NCBI GenBank assembly: GCA_028288085.1
Contig: JAQBOK010000098.1
Location: 1-42,268 of the forward strand
DNA: 42,268 nucleotides
Source: Mucilaginibacter sp.
GTDB lineage: Bacteria > Bacteroidota > Bacteroidia > Sphingobacteriales > Sphingobacteriaceae
Direction of reading: 5' to 3'
Below are positions 8,515 to 16,336 of the stretch, one piece after another (position 1 is the first letter of the stretch; each line of letters begins with the position of its first letter). The notes beneath the pieces were generated by a model. The model worked only from the letters and a program-made list of their open reading frames with translations. It had not been told where the DNA came from and searched no databases. Made by a program: the position numbers and the translations under genes.

Positions 8515-10488
8515 ATGAAACGATATTTACTTTCCATCCTTTTATCAGCCTTGATTATTAATGCCTATGCGCAAAATACTGTTTCCGATAGCGGTACTTT
8601 TCTCCTGCATAAATTTGAGCAGCATATTGGGAAAGAAACATACTATATCACAAATAATAAAGATTCCAAGACCTATACTGTCGATTTCAAGTTTGTCGAT
8701 CGCGGCTCGCCGGTACCTTTAAAGGCCGAATTGAGGGTAAATCCGGTTTTGGATCCTCTGATGTTAAATATCAAAGGTAAGGTAGCCCGCGGTGCAACAA
8801 TAAACGACTCGATAAAAATTAACGGTAGCCAGGCACATATCAGGGTGGATGATTCTATTTATGATAAAAAGATAGAGCCCCTTACCTTTCCTATTGCTGG
8901 CTATGCTCCCACGGTAGTTCAGCAAGTATTGATACAATATTGGAAAAAGCATCACGAACCAGCCAGTATCAACACATTGCCTGTGGGGTCTGTGCAAATA
9001 AAAAGGGACGGTGCCGATACGCTAACCTATAATAATAAGCCGCTGATATTGGAAAGATACACCATCGGCGGCCTTATCTGGGGTAATGAATTTGTATGGA
9101 CAGATAAGCAAAACCAGGTAATATGTATTATCACCAACGATGCTGAATTTGACAAATTTGAAGCGGTGCGTGAGCCTTACGAGGCCTTGTTATCAACGCT
9201 AATAGGTAAAACTGCTACTTATAGTATGCGCCTGTTTACCAAATCGGCATCCATAAAAAGCGCGGGTGAAAAATTGATCGCTATAAAAGGCGGAACAGTA
9301 ATTGATGTGGTGAACGAAAAGACGATACCAGATGCAGTTGTGCTTATTGAAAATGGTATTATCAAAAAGATTGGTAAAAATGGTGATGTAAATATCCCTG
9401 CCGGGGCAAAAATAATTGATGCAAAAGGTAAAGTACTGCTGCCTGGTTTGTGGGATATGCATGCCCACTTTGGACAAGCCGAATGGGGGCCTGCTTACCT
9501 GGCAGCGGGTGTAACCACCGTGCGCGATTGTGGTAACGAGTTTAACTTTATCAATTCCATTAAGGATGCTATTGATCAGGGTAAAGGCTTAGGACCCGAA
9601 ATATTAAAGGCCGGTATTATTGACGGCAAGGGGCAATATGCTTTGGGCATTATCCAGGCGGATACCAAAGTAGAAGCGATAAAGGCTGTTGACCGCTACA
9701 AAGAAAATGGCTTTGTGCAGATAAAAATCTATAGCTCGGTAAAACCGGCCATAGTAAAAGCGATATGTGATGAGGCCCATAGGTTAGGGCTGACAGTTAC
9801 AGGGCACATCCCCAATGGGATGACCTTACAACAAGGAGTTGATTCGGGAATGAACCAGGTGAACCACGTACAATATGTGTATTCCATCATGAAACGGAAT
9901 AAGGACCGTTCTATAGATTTCAATGATCCTGTCAGTATAGCGGCTATCAATTTTATTAAAGAACATAATGTGGTGATCGATCCTACTGTAGGGGTTTTCG
10001 AGATGTCTTTCCGCTCAATCAAGGATGATATCACCATAATGGAACCGGCATTTTATACCCTGCCGTTACCATTGCAGGCTTTATTAAAAAACACCGGGCA
10101 GGATACCGCCGGGGCAAAAAAGTTTAAACCGCTTTATCAAAGCCTGTTGGTTATTGTAAAGAAACTGCACGATGCAGGAGTAACCATAGTTGCCGGAACG
10201 GATCAGGGTTTCCCGGGTTTCAGTGTTGCCCGCGAGTTGGAGCTATACGTACAGGCAGGACTTACACCGGCAGATGCCATACAAACAGCCACTATTACGC
10301 CCGCCAAAGTGATGAGCCTGGATAAAAGCACAGGCTCAATTGACGAAGGAAAACAGGCCGATATTATTATTGTAGACGGCGATCCGTTAAAAAATATAAG
10401 GGATATCCGCAATGTAACTGTAGTAATAAAGGGAGGGCATATCTACGATCCGGGAACCTTACACAGATTAGTTGGGTTCAGTAAATAG
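8515..10488 (+). CDS. Secreted amidohydrolase with N-terminal beta-rich domain
   Basis: Metal-dependent hydrolase of the amidohydrolase superfamily (imidazolonepropionase/prolidase-like branch), 657 residues; substrate unknown, likely a cyclic amide or peptide. A signal peptide covers residues 1-19 (ends AYA/QN). Residues ~20-250 form a separate domain I do not recognise. The hydrolase starts at ~252 with the usual small beta domain (GGTVIDVVNEKTIPDAVVLIENG). Metal ligands are visible: His316 and His318 (DMHAHFG), His431 (TGHIPNG), His451 (NQVNHVQYV) and Asp563 (AGTDQGFPG). The C-terminus carries the normal GSIDEGKQADIIIVDGDPL segment. The family core is ~400 residues, so the N-terminal ~230 residues are an extension. 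It probably acts in the periplasm. The nearest genes are unrelated. Confidence 0.9.
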   Translation: MKRYLLSILLSALIINAYAQNTVSDSGTFLLHKFEQHIGKETYYITNNKDSKTYTVDFKFVDRGSPVPLKAELRVNPVLDPLMLNIKGKVARGATINDSIKINGSQAHIRVDDSIYDKKIEPLTFPIAGYAPTVVQQVLIQYWKKHHEPASINTLPVGSVQIKRDGADTLTYNNKPLILERYTIGGLIWGNEFVWTDKQNQVICIITNDAEFDKFEAVREPYEALLSTLIGKTATYSMRLFTKSASIKSAGEKLIAIKGGTVIDVVNEKTIPDAVVLIENGIIKKIGKNGDVNIPAGAKIIDAKGKVLLPGLWDMHAHFGQAEWGPAYLAAGVTTVRDCGNEFNFINSIKDAIDQGKGLGPEILKAGIIDGKGQYALGIIQADTKVEAIKAVDRYKENGFVQIKIYSSVKPAIVKAICDEAHRLGLTVTGHIPNGMTLQQGVDSGMNQVNHVQYVYSIMKRNKDRSIDFNDPVSIAAINFIKEHNVVIDPTVGVFEMSFRSIKDDITIMEPAFYTLPLPLQALLKNTGQDTAGAKKFKPLYQSLLVIVKKLHDAGVTIVAGTDQGFPGFSVARELELYVQAGLTPADAIQTATITPAKVMSLDKSTGSIDEGKQADIIIVDGDPLKNIRDIRNVTVVIKGGHIYDPGTLHRLVGFSK

Positions 10489-10594
10489 CTAATTTTATTC
10501 GGTGTCAGGCATTTTAAAATTTACCTGGCCAGCCTTATTGATCTTTTTTAAAAAGAATAAACCTTACAGATCTTTTGGTTTTCCGTCTGCGTAA

Positions 10595-10867
10595 AAAGTA
10601 AAAATTTATGAAGAGCATAGTGTAAACGTGAAATTTGATGGAGATGCACCTATGAAATTTAGTGCTGGTGGCCTTCGGATGGCAGTTCTACAATTTTGTT
10701 TCTGGACCCCAGCTTCGAAATTTGTTGCCCGTTTAAAAACGGCTAAAAAAATGATCGTACAAGCTGAGTTTTATGAAAGTGGCGCGCAGGAAATGGAATT
10801 TGATGTATCTGGATTAAAATGGGTCACTAATAATATCCTGTTAGATTGGAAAAAAGCGGATAGTTAA
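10595..10867 (+). pseudogene. Decayed 3' remnant of a small protein gene with compensating frameshifts
   Basis: A 79-codon frame beginning at GTG 10628 ends normally in EMEFDVSGLKW, but its middle (AGGLRMAVLQFCFW) looks wrong. In the shifted frame, 10672-10710 reads PSDGSSTILFLDP, which continues the flanking text sensibly: upstream KFDGDAPMKFSA, downstream ASKFVARLKTAKK. One base lost near 10667-10671 and one gained in the CCCC run at 10707-10710 would restore a single frame. The main frame is also open upstream of the GTG (VKIYEEHSVNV), back to a TAA at 10592-10594, suggesting the true N-terminus is lost. I recall similar endings in uncharacterised small secreted proteins, but the family is not identified. 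It could instead be a sequencing error plus a short gene; two opposite indels and an upstream stop favour decay. Confidence 0.6.
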
Positions 10868-10884
10868 TTATTATCCGCTTTTTT
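10850..10884. terminator. Bidirectional rho-independent terminator
   Basis: A perfect 13-base stem, AAAAAAGCGGATA (10850-10862) against TATCCGCTTTTTT (10872-10884), with a 9-base loop. The arm ends in six T on the plus strand and the leading A-run gives U on the minus strand. It overlaps the stop codon of the remnant gene and lies 26 bases after the stop of the oppositely oriented Gfo/Idh gene, so it can end both transcripts. Confidence 0.85.
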
Positions 10885-10909
10885 GTTAACTGGAAATTTA
10901 AAAAAATGG

Positions 10910-12208
10910 CTATACAATCCATTCCTTCTTCATTTCTCTTCCTCTTAACTTATTAGCCTCCGCGTCGTTAAACACTTCTTTGTGTGGATCCCACTTTAAT
11001 GGCCGTTTCAATTCGTAAGTTATATTCCCAAGATTGCAAACTGTAGCCGTGCGATGGCCAATCTCTACATCGGCAATAGGCTTTGTACGGTTTCGGATCG
11101 CCTGCAGGAAATCCTCATAGTGATTCTCGCTATGGTAAACATGTTTATCATTGGGCCCGATAAGTTTATCCTTTAACGATGCTGGGTTTGTTACTAATGT
11201 TCCACGCTCTACGTGTACAGTTCCCTCTGTGCCAACAAATGTCAAACCCTGATTGCCTGCCGGTTCATGCGTCATGGTGATGCCATTGGCATATTGGTAG
11301 GTCAAAAAAGGATGGTCCTGGTCGGGAGGTGTTATCATTACCGGCCCGCTGCTATCCATATCCAATCCCCATTGAGCAATATCAAACATGTGCGCACCCC
11401 AATCGGTCATACCGCCACCACCAAACTCTTTATAATCGCGCCAGTGCGCCCAAAAATCATCAGCCAAACCCGGTGCCAGGTTATGGTTATAAACCTGCGG
11501 TGAATTTGGCCCCAGCCAAAAATTCCAGTTCAGATCGGCGGGCAATTGTTCGGCTGGCAGGTTATAGGGGATAGGCGGCGATCCAACGTTCACTTTTATC
11601 GTTTTGATCTCACCAATATATCCGTTGCGCACCAGTTCCACAGCCTGCCTGAATTCGGCCGATGAGCGCTGCATGCTACCGGTTTGGAATACCCGCTTAT
11701 GTTGGCGGGATTCTGTTACCATTGCCCTGCCTTCATCTATGGTTAATGATAATGGCTTTTCGCAATAAATATCCTTTGCCGCCCTTGCAGCCAGGATAGC
11801 AATTACGGAGTGCCAATGGTCGGGCACGGCTATAACTACCGCGTCAATATCCTTTCGTGCCAAAAGGTCCCTGAAATCAGCGTATGTGGCACAACCTGCA
11901 TATTGGCTTTGCGATACTTTGGCAGCATAATATTGATTAACCTGATTTGCAAACTGTTGCAATTTGGTACCATAAACATCCGCTGCCCCAATGATCTTTA
12001 CTTCATTGGTATCTAAAAACGACCCCTTTAAACCCCCGGCCTGTTTGCCCGTACCAATAAATCCAAGCGTGATCAGATCGCTTGGAGGAGTGTATCCGCG
12101 CCCGCCCAACACAAACCGCGGAACGATCATAAAAGCCGAGATAACCGATGCTTTTTTTATAAACTGCCGTCTGCTTAGCGCATTTTTATTTTCTGGTTCT
12201 ATTTCCAT
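10910..12208 (-). CDS. Tat-exported Gfo/Idh/MocA family oxidoreductase
   Basis: NAD(P)-dependent sugar or sugar-derivative oxidoreductase, 432 residues from the chosen start. That start (MEIEPENKNALSRRQF) was chosen because it places a twin-arginine signal, SRRQFIKKAS, within the first ~20 residues; a longer frame reaches 12316 but adds an unlikely hydrophobic leader. A Rossmann domain follows (GFIGTGKQAGG), then the family EKP motif (YCEKPLSL) with its catalytic-type Lys, and a C-terminal alpha/beta domain with GGGGMTDWGAHMFDIAQWG, including the conserved His. The end (LKWDPHKEVFNDAEANKL) is typical of exported Bacteroidota members, which include GH109-like glycosidases. The product should be periplasmic with cofactor bound before export. 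Neighbours suggest carbohydrate processing; the substrate is unknown. Confidence 0.9.
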   Translation of the reverse strand: MEIEPENKNALSRRQFIKKASVISAFMIVPRFVLGGRGYTPPSDLITLGFIGTGKQAGGLKGSFLDTNEVKIIGAADVYGTKLQQFANQVNQYYAAKVSQSQYAGCATYADFRDLLARKDIDAVVIAVPDHWHSVIAILAARAAKDIYCEKPLSLTIDEGRAMVTESRQHKRVFQTGSMQRSSAEFRQAVELVRNGYIGEIKTIKVNVGSPPIPYNLPAEQLPADLNWNFWLGPNSPQVYNHNLAPGLADDFWAHWRDYKEFGGGGMTDWGAHMFDIAQWGLDMDSSGPVMITPPDQDHPFLTYQYANGITMTHEPAGNQGLTFVGTEGTVHVERGTLVTNPASLKDKLIGPNDKHVYHSENHYEDFLQAIRNRTKPIADVEIGHRTATVCNLGNITYELKRPLKWDPHKEVFNDAEANKLRGREMKKEWIV

Positions 12209-12472
12209 AATCGATTCAATATTAAATTCAGGTTTGATAAGGGGGATAAATAAATGTAAAAGAAAATCGGTGATTAATCCAACGAAATCTATCATTAAAA
12301 ATGCGTTCCGCTTCAAAACCCTGTGCCGGCCAAATTGCAGGCCAGGGTTTACAATCCCGATAATTAGCCTGTTGGTTATTACTAAACCTTATTAAATTAT
12401 TCTATTAACTTTAGCCGTTTATAAAACCTGAACGCCAGTTATTATTATTTTATCTGCTACACCTAAAAAGTC

Positions 12473-14098
12473 ATGATGAAAAAAGCCATTATTATCCTGT
12501 TTATTGCTTTTGCTAAACTTAGTGTGTTTGCACAACAGGGAGAAATGCTTGTTTATCACCCTATACAAACCGATAAAAGCGGCAATATTGTACCCTGGTT
12601 TAATCCCGATCCGGCTATAGCCTATGACCATAACCTGCATACTATATGGAGCTTTTGGTTTAACATGCGCAGGGATTTAAACGGGCTGCCTTATTATATG
12701 AACCACCAGGTATGGAATAAAAATATGGATGACCCGCGTGGCATCGGTGGCGACCAGTTTATGATGGCAATTTCCTCCTGGCGGTTATTATATGCCTATA
12801 CAGGAGATGAAAACATAAAATCGAATATCTATTTTCTGGCAGGCTACTATTTAACGCATGGCTTATCACCATCCAATTGCAAATGGCCTGACATCCCCTT
12901 TCCTTATAATACGCTGATCTATTCGGGGATATATGATGGTGATATGCGTAATGGTAAAGATATAGCGCAGCCTGACAAAGCAGGTTCATTTGGCCTGGAA
13001 CTGATCCATGTATATAAAATAAAAAATGACCCCGTATTTCTGGACGCGGCTATCAAGATCGCAAACACACTTGCCGCTAACGTAAAAACCGGCAATAATG
13101 AACACTCGCCGCTGCCGTTCAAAATAAATGTATTTACTGGTGAAACGCCTTTGCTGAACCTGCAGACTAAAAGCGAAGGCAGGTCAATTGATACCGCTTG
13201 TTATACCAGCAACCTTACAGGAACGCTGCAAATGTTTCTTGACCTCATACAACTCAATAAAGGCAACGTAACAGCTTACAAAATTGCTGCAGGTAAAATC
13301 CTGGTCTGGCTTAAAAAATATCCTGTCCAGACTAATAAATGGGGACCGTTTTTTGAAGATGTAGCAGAGTGGAGTCAAACGCAGATAAACGCCATGACCT
13401 GTGCAAGGTATATGATGGAGCATCCACAGTATTTTCCCGACTGGAAATTGCAGGTTAAAAATATCATTAACTGGGTGCACACCAATTTTGCCAACACGCA
13501 ATGGAAAAAATATGGTGTGGTAGTTACCAACGAACAGACCATTTACCCGGTTCCGGCTAATAGCCATAGTTCCAGGCAAGCTGCGGACGAACTGTTGTAT
13601 GGATCGCTAAGTGGCGATACTTCCCTTTATAAAAATGCGATAAGAGAACTTAACTGGGCCACTTATATGGTTGATTTTGACGGTAAAAATTGTTTCCCCA
13701 CCGATGAGCCCTGGCTTACTGATGGTTATGGTGACTATGTACGACATTACTTGCGGGCTATGGCCACCTATCCGGTTTTAGCGCCTGTTGAAAATCATAT
13801 TATTGCCAGCACATCAGTCATTCAGCAGGCAGATTATAAAGATCACTTTAAAAAATTCCTGAGTGTCGATTTTAATAAAACCGATACCAATAAAGTACGC
13901 CTTTACTACCGCACCTATGATAATGATGGGACGGAAGAAATTAAACTAAAAACCCGGCCATCGGCTATTCTGTTAAATGATAGTGCTTTAAAGGACACTG
14001 CAGATGGTGAGGGCTACACCTGGACCACGCTCGAAAAAGGCGGAGGCATTTTATGGGTAAGAAGAAAGAACGGAAACAAAGTGCTTATTATGGAATAA
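12473..14098 (+). CDS. Secreted alpha/alpha-barrel-like protein, possible glycoside-active enzyme
   Basis: 541-residue exported protein with signal peptide at ~1-21 (ending VFA/QQ). Residues ~60-440 have recurring aromatic-rich helical pairs (WSFWFNMRRDLNG, QFMMAISSWRLLYAY, GSFGLELIHVYK, DVAEWSQTQINAMTCARYM), the look of a six-hairpin toroid as found in many polysaccharide-active hydrolases and epimerases. Acidic residues in WPDIPFPYNTLIYSGIYDGD and EDVAEW could be catalytic, but I cannot assign a family. The ~100 C-terminal residues look beta-rich. It begins ~260 bases from the divergent Gfo/Idh gene and ends 8 bases from the convergent HTH-lectin gene. It is probably a glycan- or glycoside-acting protein, by fold and context only. 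Confidence 0.7.
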   Translation: MMKKAIIILFIAFAKLSVFAQQGEMLVYHPIQTDKSGNIVPWFNPDPAIAYDHNLHTIWSFWFNMRRDLNGLPYYMNHQVWNKNMDDPRGIGGDQFMMAISSWRLLYAYTGDENIKSNIYFLAGYYLTHGLSPSNCKWPDIPFPYNTLIYSGIYDGDMRNGKDIAQPDKAGSFGLELIHVYKIKNDPVFLDAAIKIANTLAANVKTGNNEHSPLPFKINVFTGETPLLNLQTKSEGRSIDTACYTSNLTGTLQMFLDLIQLNKGNVTAYKIAAGKILVWLKKYPVQTNKWGPFFEDVAEWSQTQINAMTCARYMMEHPQYFPDWKLQVKNIINWVHTNFANTQWKKYGVVVTNEQTIYPVPANSHSSRQAADELLYGSLSGDTSLYKNAIRELNWATYMVDFDGKNCFPTDEPWLTDGYGDYVRHYLRAMATYPVLAPVENHIIASTSVIQQADYKDHFKKFLSVDFNKTDTNKVRLYYRTYDNDGTEEIKLKTRPSAILLNDSALKDTADGEGYTWTTLEKGGGILWVRRKNGNKVLIME

Positions 14099-14106
14099 AA
14101 CGGTAG

Positions 14107-15366
14107 TCAAAAGGCTTTGAATACGGTTTTATCGTGGCCATCCAGGTTAATGTTGCGTACAGACCCTGTACCCTGGAAACTATAAGCCATGCCAACTATG
14201 TTTTCATTATATAGGGGTAACGGAGTTTCGTAAACTAATTTATCATCAACGTAATATTGGATCTTACCCGGAACACTACGGCAGCTAACTTTAACCCATT
14301 GAGAAAGATCGGCACCAAAACCAGACAAGTCAGTGTTCTTTCCCGAAACAAAATAACGACCGTTTAACAAACTCAGGTTGGATACACAGCCTTTGGCCGA
14401 TAGCTGGATGATTACCGGCGTGTTGTCTGTGAAAAGGATGATCTGCAAAAATTGGCAGGCAGCAGCGCCATCATGGTAATCGTTTTTCACTTCAGCCCTG
14501 AATGAAAAATCTTTAAGGGAAACAGGGATAAAATTGCCAACATTATAAAATTCAACCATGGGCGGCTGTGGGCTAAGAGCGATATTTTTTTGGTTGATAG
14601 CCGATATAGGCAACTGTAACTTATCCTTATTGATAAACTCATCAGGACTTAAATAAACAGGCACCGGCTGATGAGCGATCAAGCCAAGCCAGCCGTTGGT
14701 GGGTATTAATAACATACGCTCTTTCACCACTTTGTTGTTTATACCAAGTTTAGCATGATAAAATCCGGGCACATAATAAATTGAGGTATACTGGTGCAGG
14801 TTTTTATCTATCAGTACACGTGTTCCCGGATCCCAGGATTGTTGAATGAAAACAGAATCTTTTGGATTAGTTTTAACATCATAGTTAAAAACTACTGAGT
14901 TGGGAATTGTCCGGGTAACAGTATGCGCGTCAAATGAAAAAGTGCTCTTTGTAAGCGATGCAGGTGTTTTCTTAACATACATACTTACCAGGCTGATGGT
15001 AATAACAGCAATAATAACCAGTGCTATTTTTAACCGCCATCCATGCTCTTGTTTGGGCTTAGCTACCAGGTGTTCCATCTCTTTTGGATTTGCTTCAGTA
15101 GCGGGATTTTGACGGGCAAATGTTCTCCAGTTTTCAAACCCGGCAAACCTGGCCAGCGTATCTAAGGTGGTAGTGCTTGGCAGGTGGTTATATTCTACCC
15201 GCCCCCATATTCTTCTCAATGTACTTGCACTAAGTGAAACCCTGGTTTTTTCTAAAATGAGTTCGTTAAGGATTTCAAAATCCTTGCTTTGCCAGGTAGA
15301 CGCGCCACCCCAATCGAGCTGTCGTTCAATAATGATCAATAATTGTTTTATATCAGAAGCATTCAT
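14107..15366 (-). CDS. Single-pass membrane protein: cytoplasmic HTH-like domain, PKD-like and lectin-like periplasmic domains
   Basis: 419 residues. Residues ~1-85 are cytoplasmic, with a helix-turn-helix-like stretch SLSASTLRRIWGRVEYN followed by TTTLDTLARFAGFENWRTF, a pattern seen in Bacteroidota proteins with Xre/Cro-like N-termini. Residues ~113-131 form the only transmembrane helix (LKIALVIIAVITISLVSMY), and the flanking charges place the C-terminus outside. Residues ~150-226 look PKD/Ig-like (SWDPGTRVLIDKN, YYVPGFYHAKLGIN). Residues ~245-415 look like a concanavalin-A/LamG lectin fold (FSFRAEVKNDYHDG, WVKVSCRSVPGKIQYYVDD). This fits a one-component sensor that binds a carbohydrate outside and DNA inside. 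The next gene upstream, divergently transcribed, encodes a secreted lectin-fold protein. No kinase or sigma factor is attached. The DNA-binding role is inferred. Confidence 0.75.
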   Translation of the reverse strand: MNASDIKQLLIIIERQLDWGGASTWQSKDFEILNELILEKTRVSLSASTLRRIWGRVEYNHLPSTTTLDTLARFAGFENWRTFARQNPATEANPKEMEHLVAKPKQEHGWRLKIALVIIAVITISLVSMYVKKTPASLTKSTFSFDAHTVTRTIPNSVVFNYDVKTNPKDSVFIQQSWDPGTRVLIDKNLHQYTSIYYVPGFYHAKLGINNKVVKERMLLIPTNGWLGLIAHQPVPVYLSPDEFINKDKLQLPISAINQKNIALSPQPPMVEFYNVGNFIPVSLKDFSFRAEVKNDYHDGAAACQFLQIILFTDNTPVIIQLSAKGCVSNLSLLNGRYFVSGKNTDLSGFGADLSQWVKVSCRSVPGKIQYYVDDKLVYETPLPLYNENIVGMAYSFQGTGSVRNINLDGHDKTVFKAF

Positions 15367-15542
15367 TTAATAATGGCCTTGAATTTCTGAAGATCAGTTA
15401 TATAAGCAGACGCATCAAATCCGTATCTGTTACAGCGGCATTTTGTATTGTAAATTTGTTGCTGAAAGAATAAAAATGCTGTTGTCATAATCGGCTGTTT
15501 TTCAAAAAGATACAACTTGAAAAAACTTGAATGTAAAATGAA

Positions 15543-15573
15543 TTGCCCTGCTTTGTAACTCTATATAAATTTG
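15543..15573 (+). promoter_or_regulatory. Bacteroidota-type promoter of the lectin-fold gene
   Basis: TTG at 15543-15545, 20 bases, then a perfect TAAATTTG at 15566-15573. The expected transcription start is near 15578, about 25 bases before the ATG at 15603. A second TAAATTTGTT at 15451-15460 on the same strand may be an alternative promoter or a repeated site. Confidence 0.6.
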
Positions 15574-15584
15574 TTATACAAAGC
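15550..15584. promoter_or_regulatory. Inverted repeat bracketing the -7 box (candidate operator)
   Basis: GCTTTGTA at 15550-15557 and TACAAAGC at 15577-15584 are perfect 8-base inverted arms 19 bases apart, enclosing the TAAATTTG box. A dimeric repressor bound here would occlude the promoter. The divergent gene encodes the membrane HTH protein, the obvious but untested candidate to bind it. Confidence 0.45.
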
Positions 15585-15602
15585 TAACATAAAGGTTTTT
15601 CG

Positions 15603-16262
15603 ATGAGTAAGATACAACTATCATTTATTAAAATATTCGCATTACTGGTATCATTTACATGCTGCGTTTTTACTGCCGGCGCCCAGCAAAGCAAGCATTA
15701 TAACCTGGTTCAATTGCTGAAAGATAATAAACTGGTAACCACACCGGGCCAGCAAACGCAGGTGATTGATAGGCAGAAACAGGCAATATCAACCAAAGGG
15801 ATTGTATGGTTAAAAGGGGTTGATTTTAAACAAGGCACCATTGAGGTTGATTTGCGCGGAAAAGATGTTTTTCTGCAAAGCTTTTTGGGGATAGCTTTCC
15901 ACGCACCGGATACTGCAACTTATGATGTGGTATATTTTAGGCCCTTTAATTTTCGGCATGCCGATACCCTGCGAAGGAAGTGGTCGGTACAATATATGAG
16001 CATTCCCGACTATGATTATGTCAGGTTGCGAAAGGAACATCCACTGGTTTATGAAAATGCGGTCGACCCCGTTCCCAATCCTAATGATTGGTTTCATGCA
16101 ACAATCGTTGTGAAAGATGATTGGATAACAATTTATGTCGATCATTCAGAGAAAGCTTCCCTGAAGGTCAAGTTACTAAACAACCGTAAAGATGGGATGA
16201 TTGGTTTATGGACGTCTCCACCGCTAAGTGACGACTTTGCCAATTTAACACTTACTCAATAA
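15603..16262 (+). CDS. Secreted concanavalin-A-like/DUF1080-like protein
   Basis: 219 residues with a signal peptide at ~1-27 (ending AGA/QQ). The rest is beta-rich with the spacing of a lectin/laminin-G jelly roll: WLKGVDFKQGTIEVDLRGKD, LGIAFHAPD, YDVVYFRPFNFR, then NDWFHATIVVKDDWITIYVDHS and a closing GMIGLWTSPPLSDDFANLTL. The layout resembles the DUF1080 family (3-keto-disaccharide hydrolase fold) and LamG-type binding modules. I cannot see catalytic residues that decide between enzyme and binding protein. It has its own promoter candidate and is followed 74 bases later by another exported protein on the same strand. Confidence 0.75.
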   Translation: MSKIQLSFIKIFALLVSFTCCVFTAGAQQSKHYNLVQLLKDNKLVTTPGQQTQVIDRQKQAISTKGIVWLKGVDFKQGTIEVDLRGKDVFLQSFLGIAFHAPDTATYDVVYFRPFNFRHADTLRRKWSVQYMSIPDYDYVRLRKEHPLVYENAVDPVPNPNDWFHATIVVKDDWITIYVDHSEKASLKVKLLNNRKDGMIGLWTSPPLSDDFANLTLTQ

Positions 16263-16336
16263 AAAGAATTGCCATGTTTAAAAAGCCTGTAAAAAGTTTG
16301 CGGTCTGCGTGAATATTAATAAGCACATTACAACCA

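Noticed and set aside
10489-10594. Coding remnant upstream of the decayed gene
   Set aside because: No frame gives recognisable continuation; if the original N-terminus was here it is too degraded to call.
12209-12316. N-terminal extension of the Gfo/Idh oxidoreductase
   Set aside because: It would place a second hydrophobic stretch before the twin-arginine signal; the start at 12208 gives a normal Tat leader.
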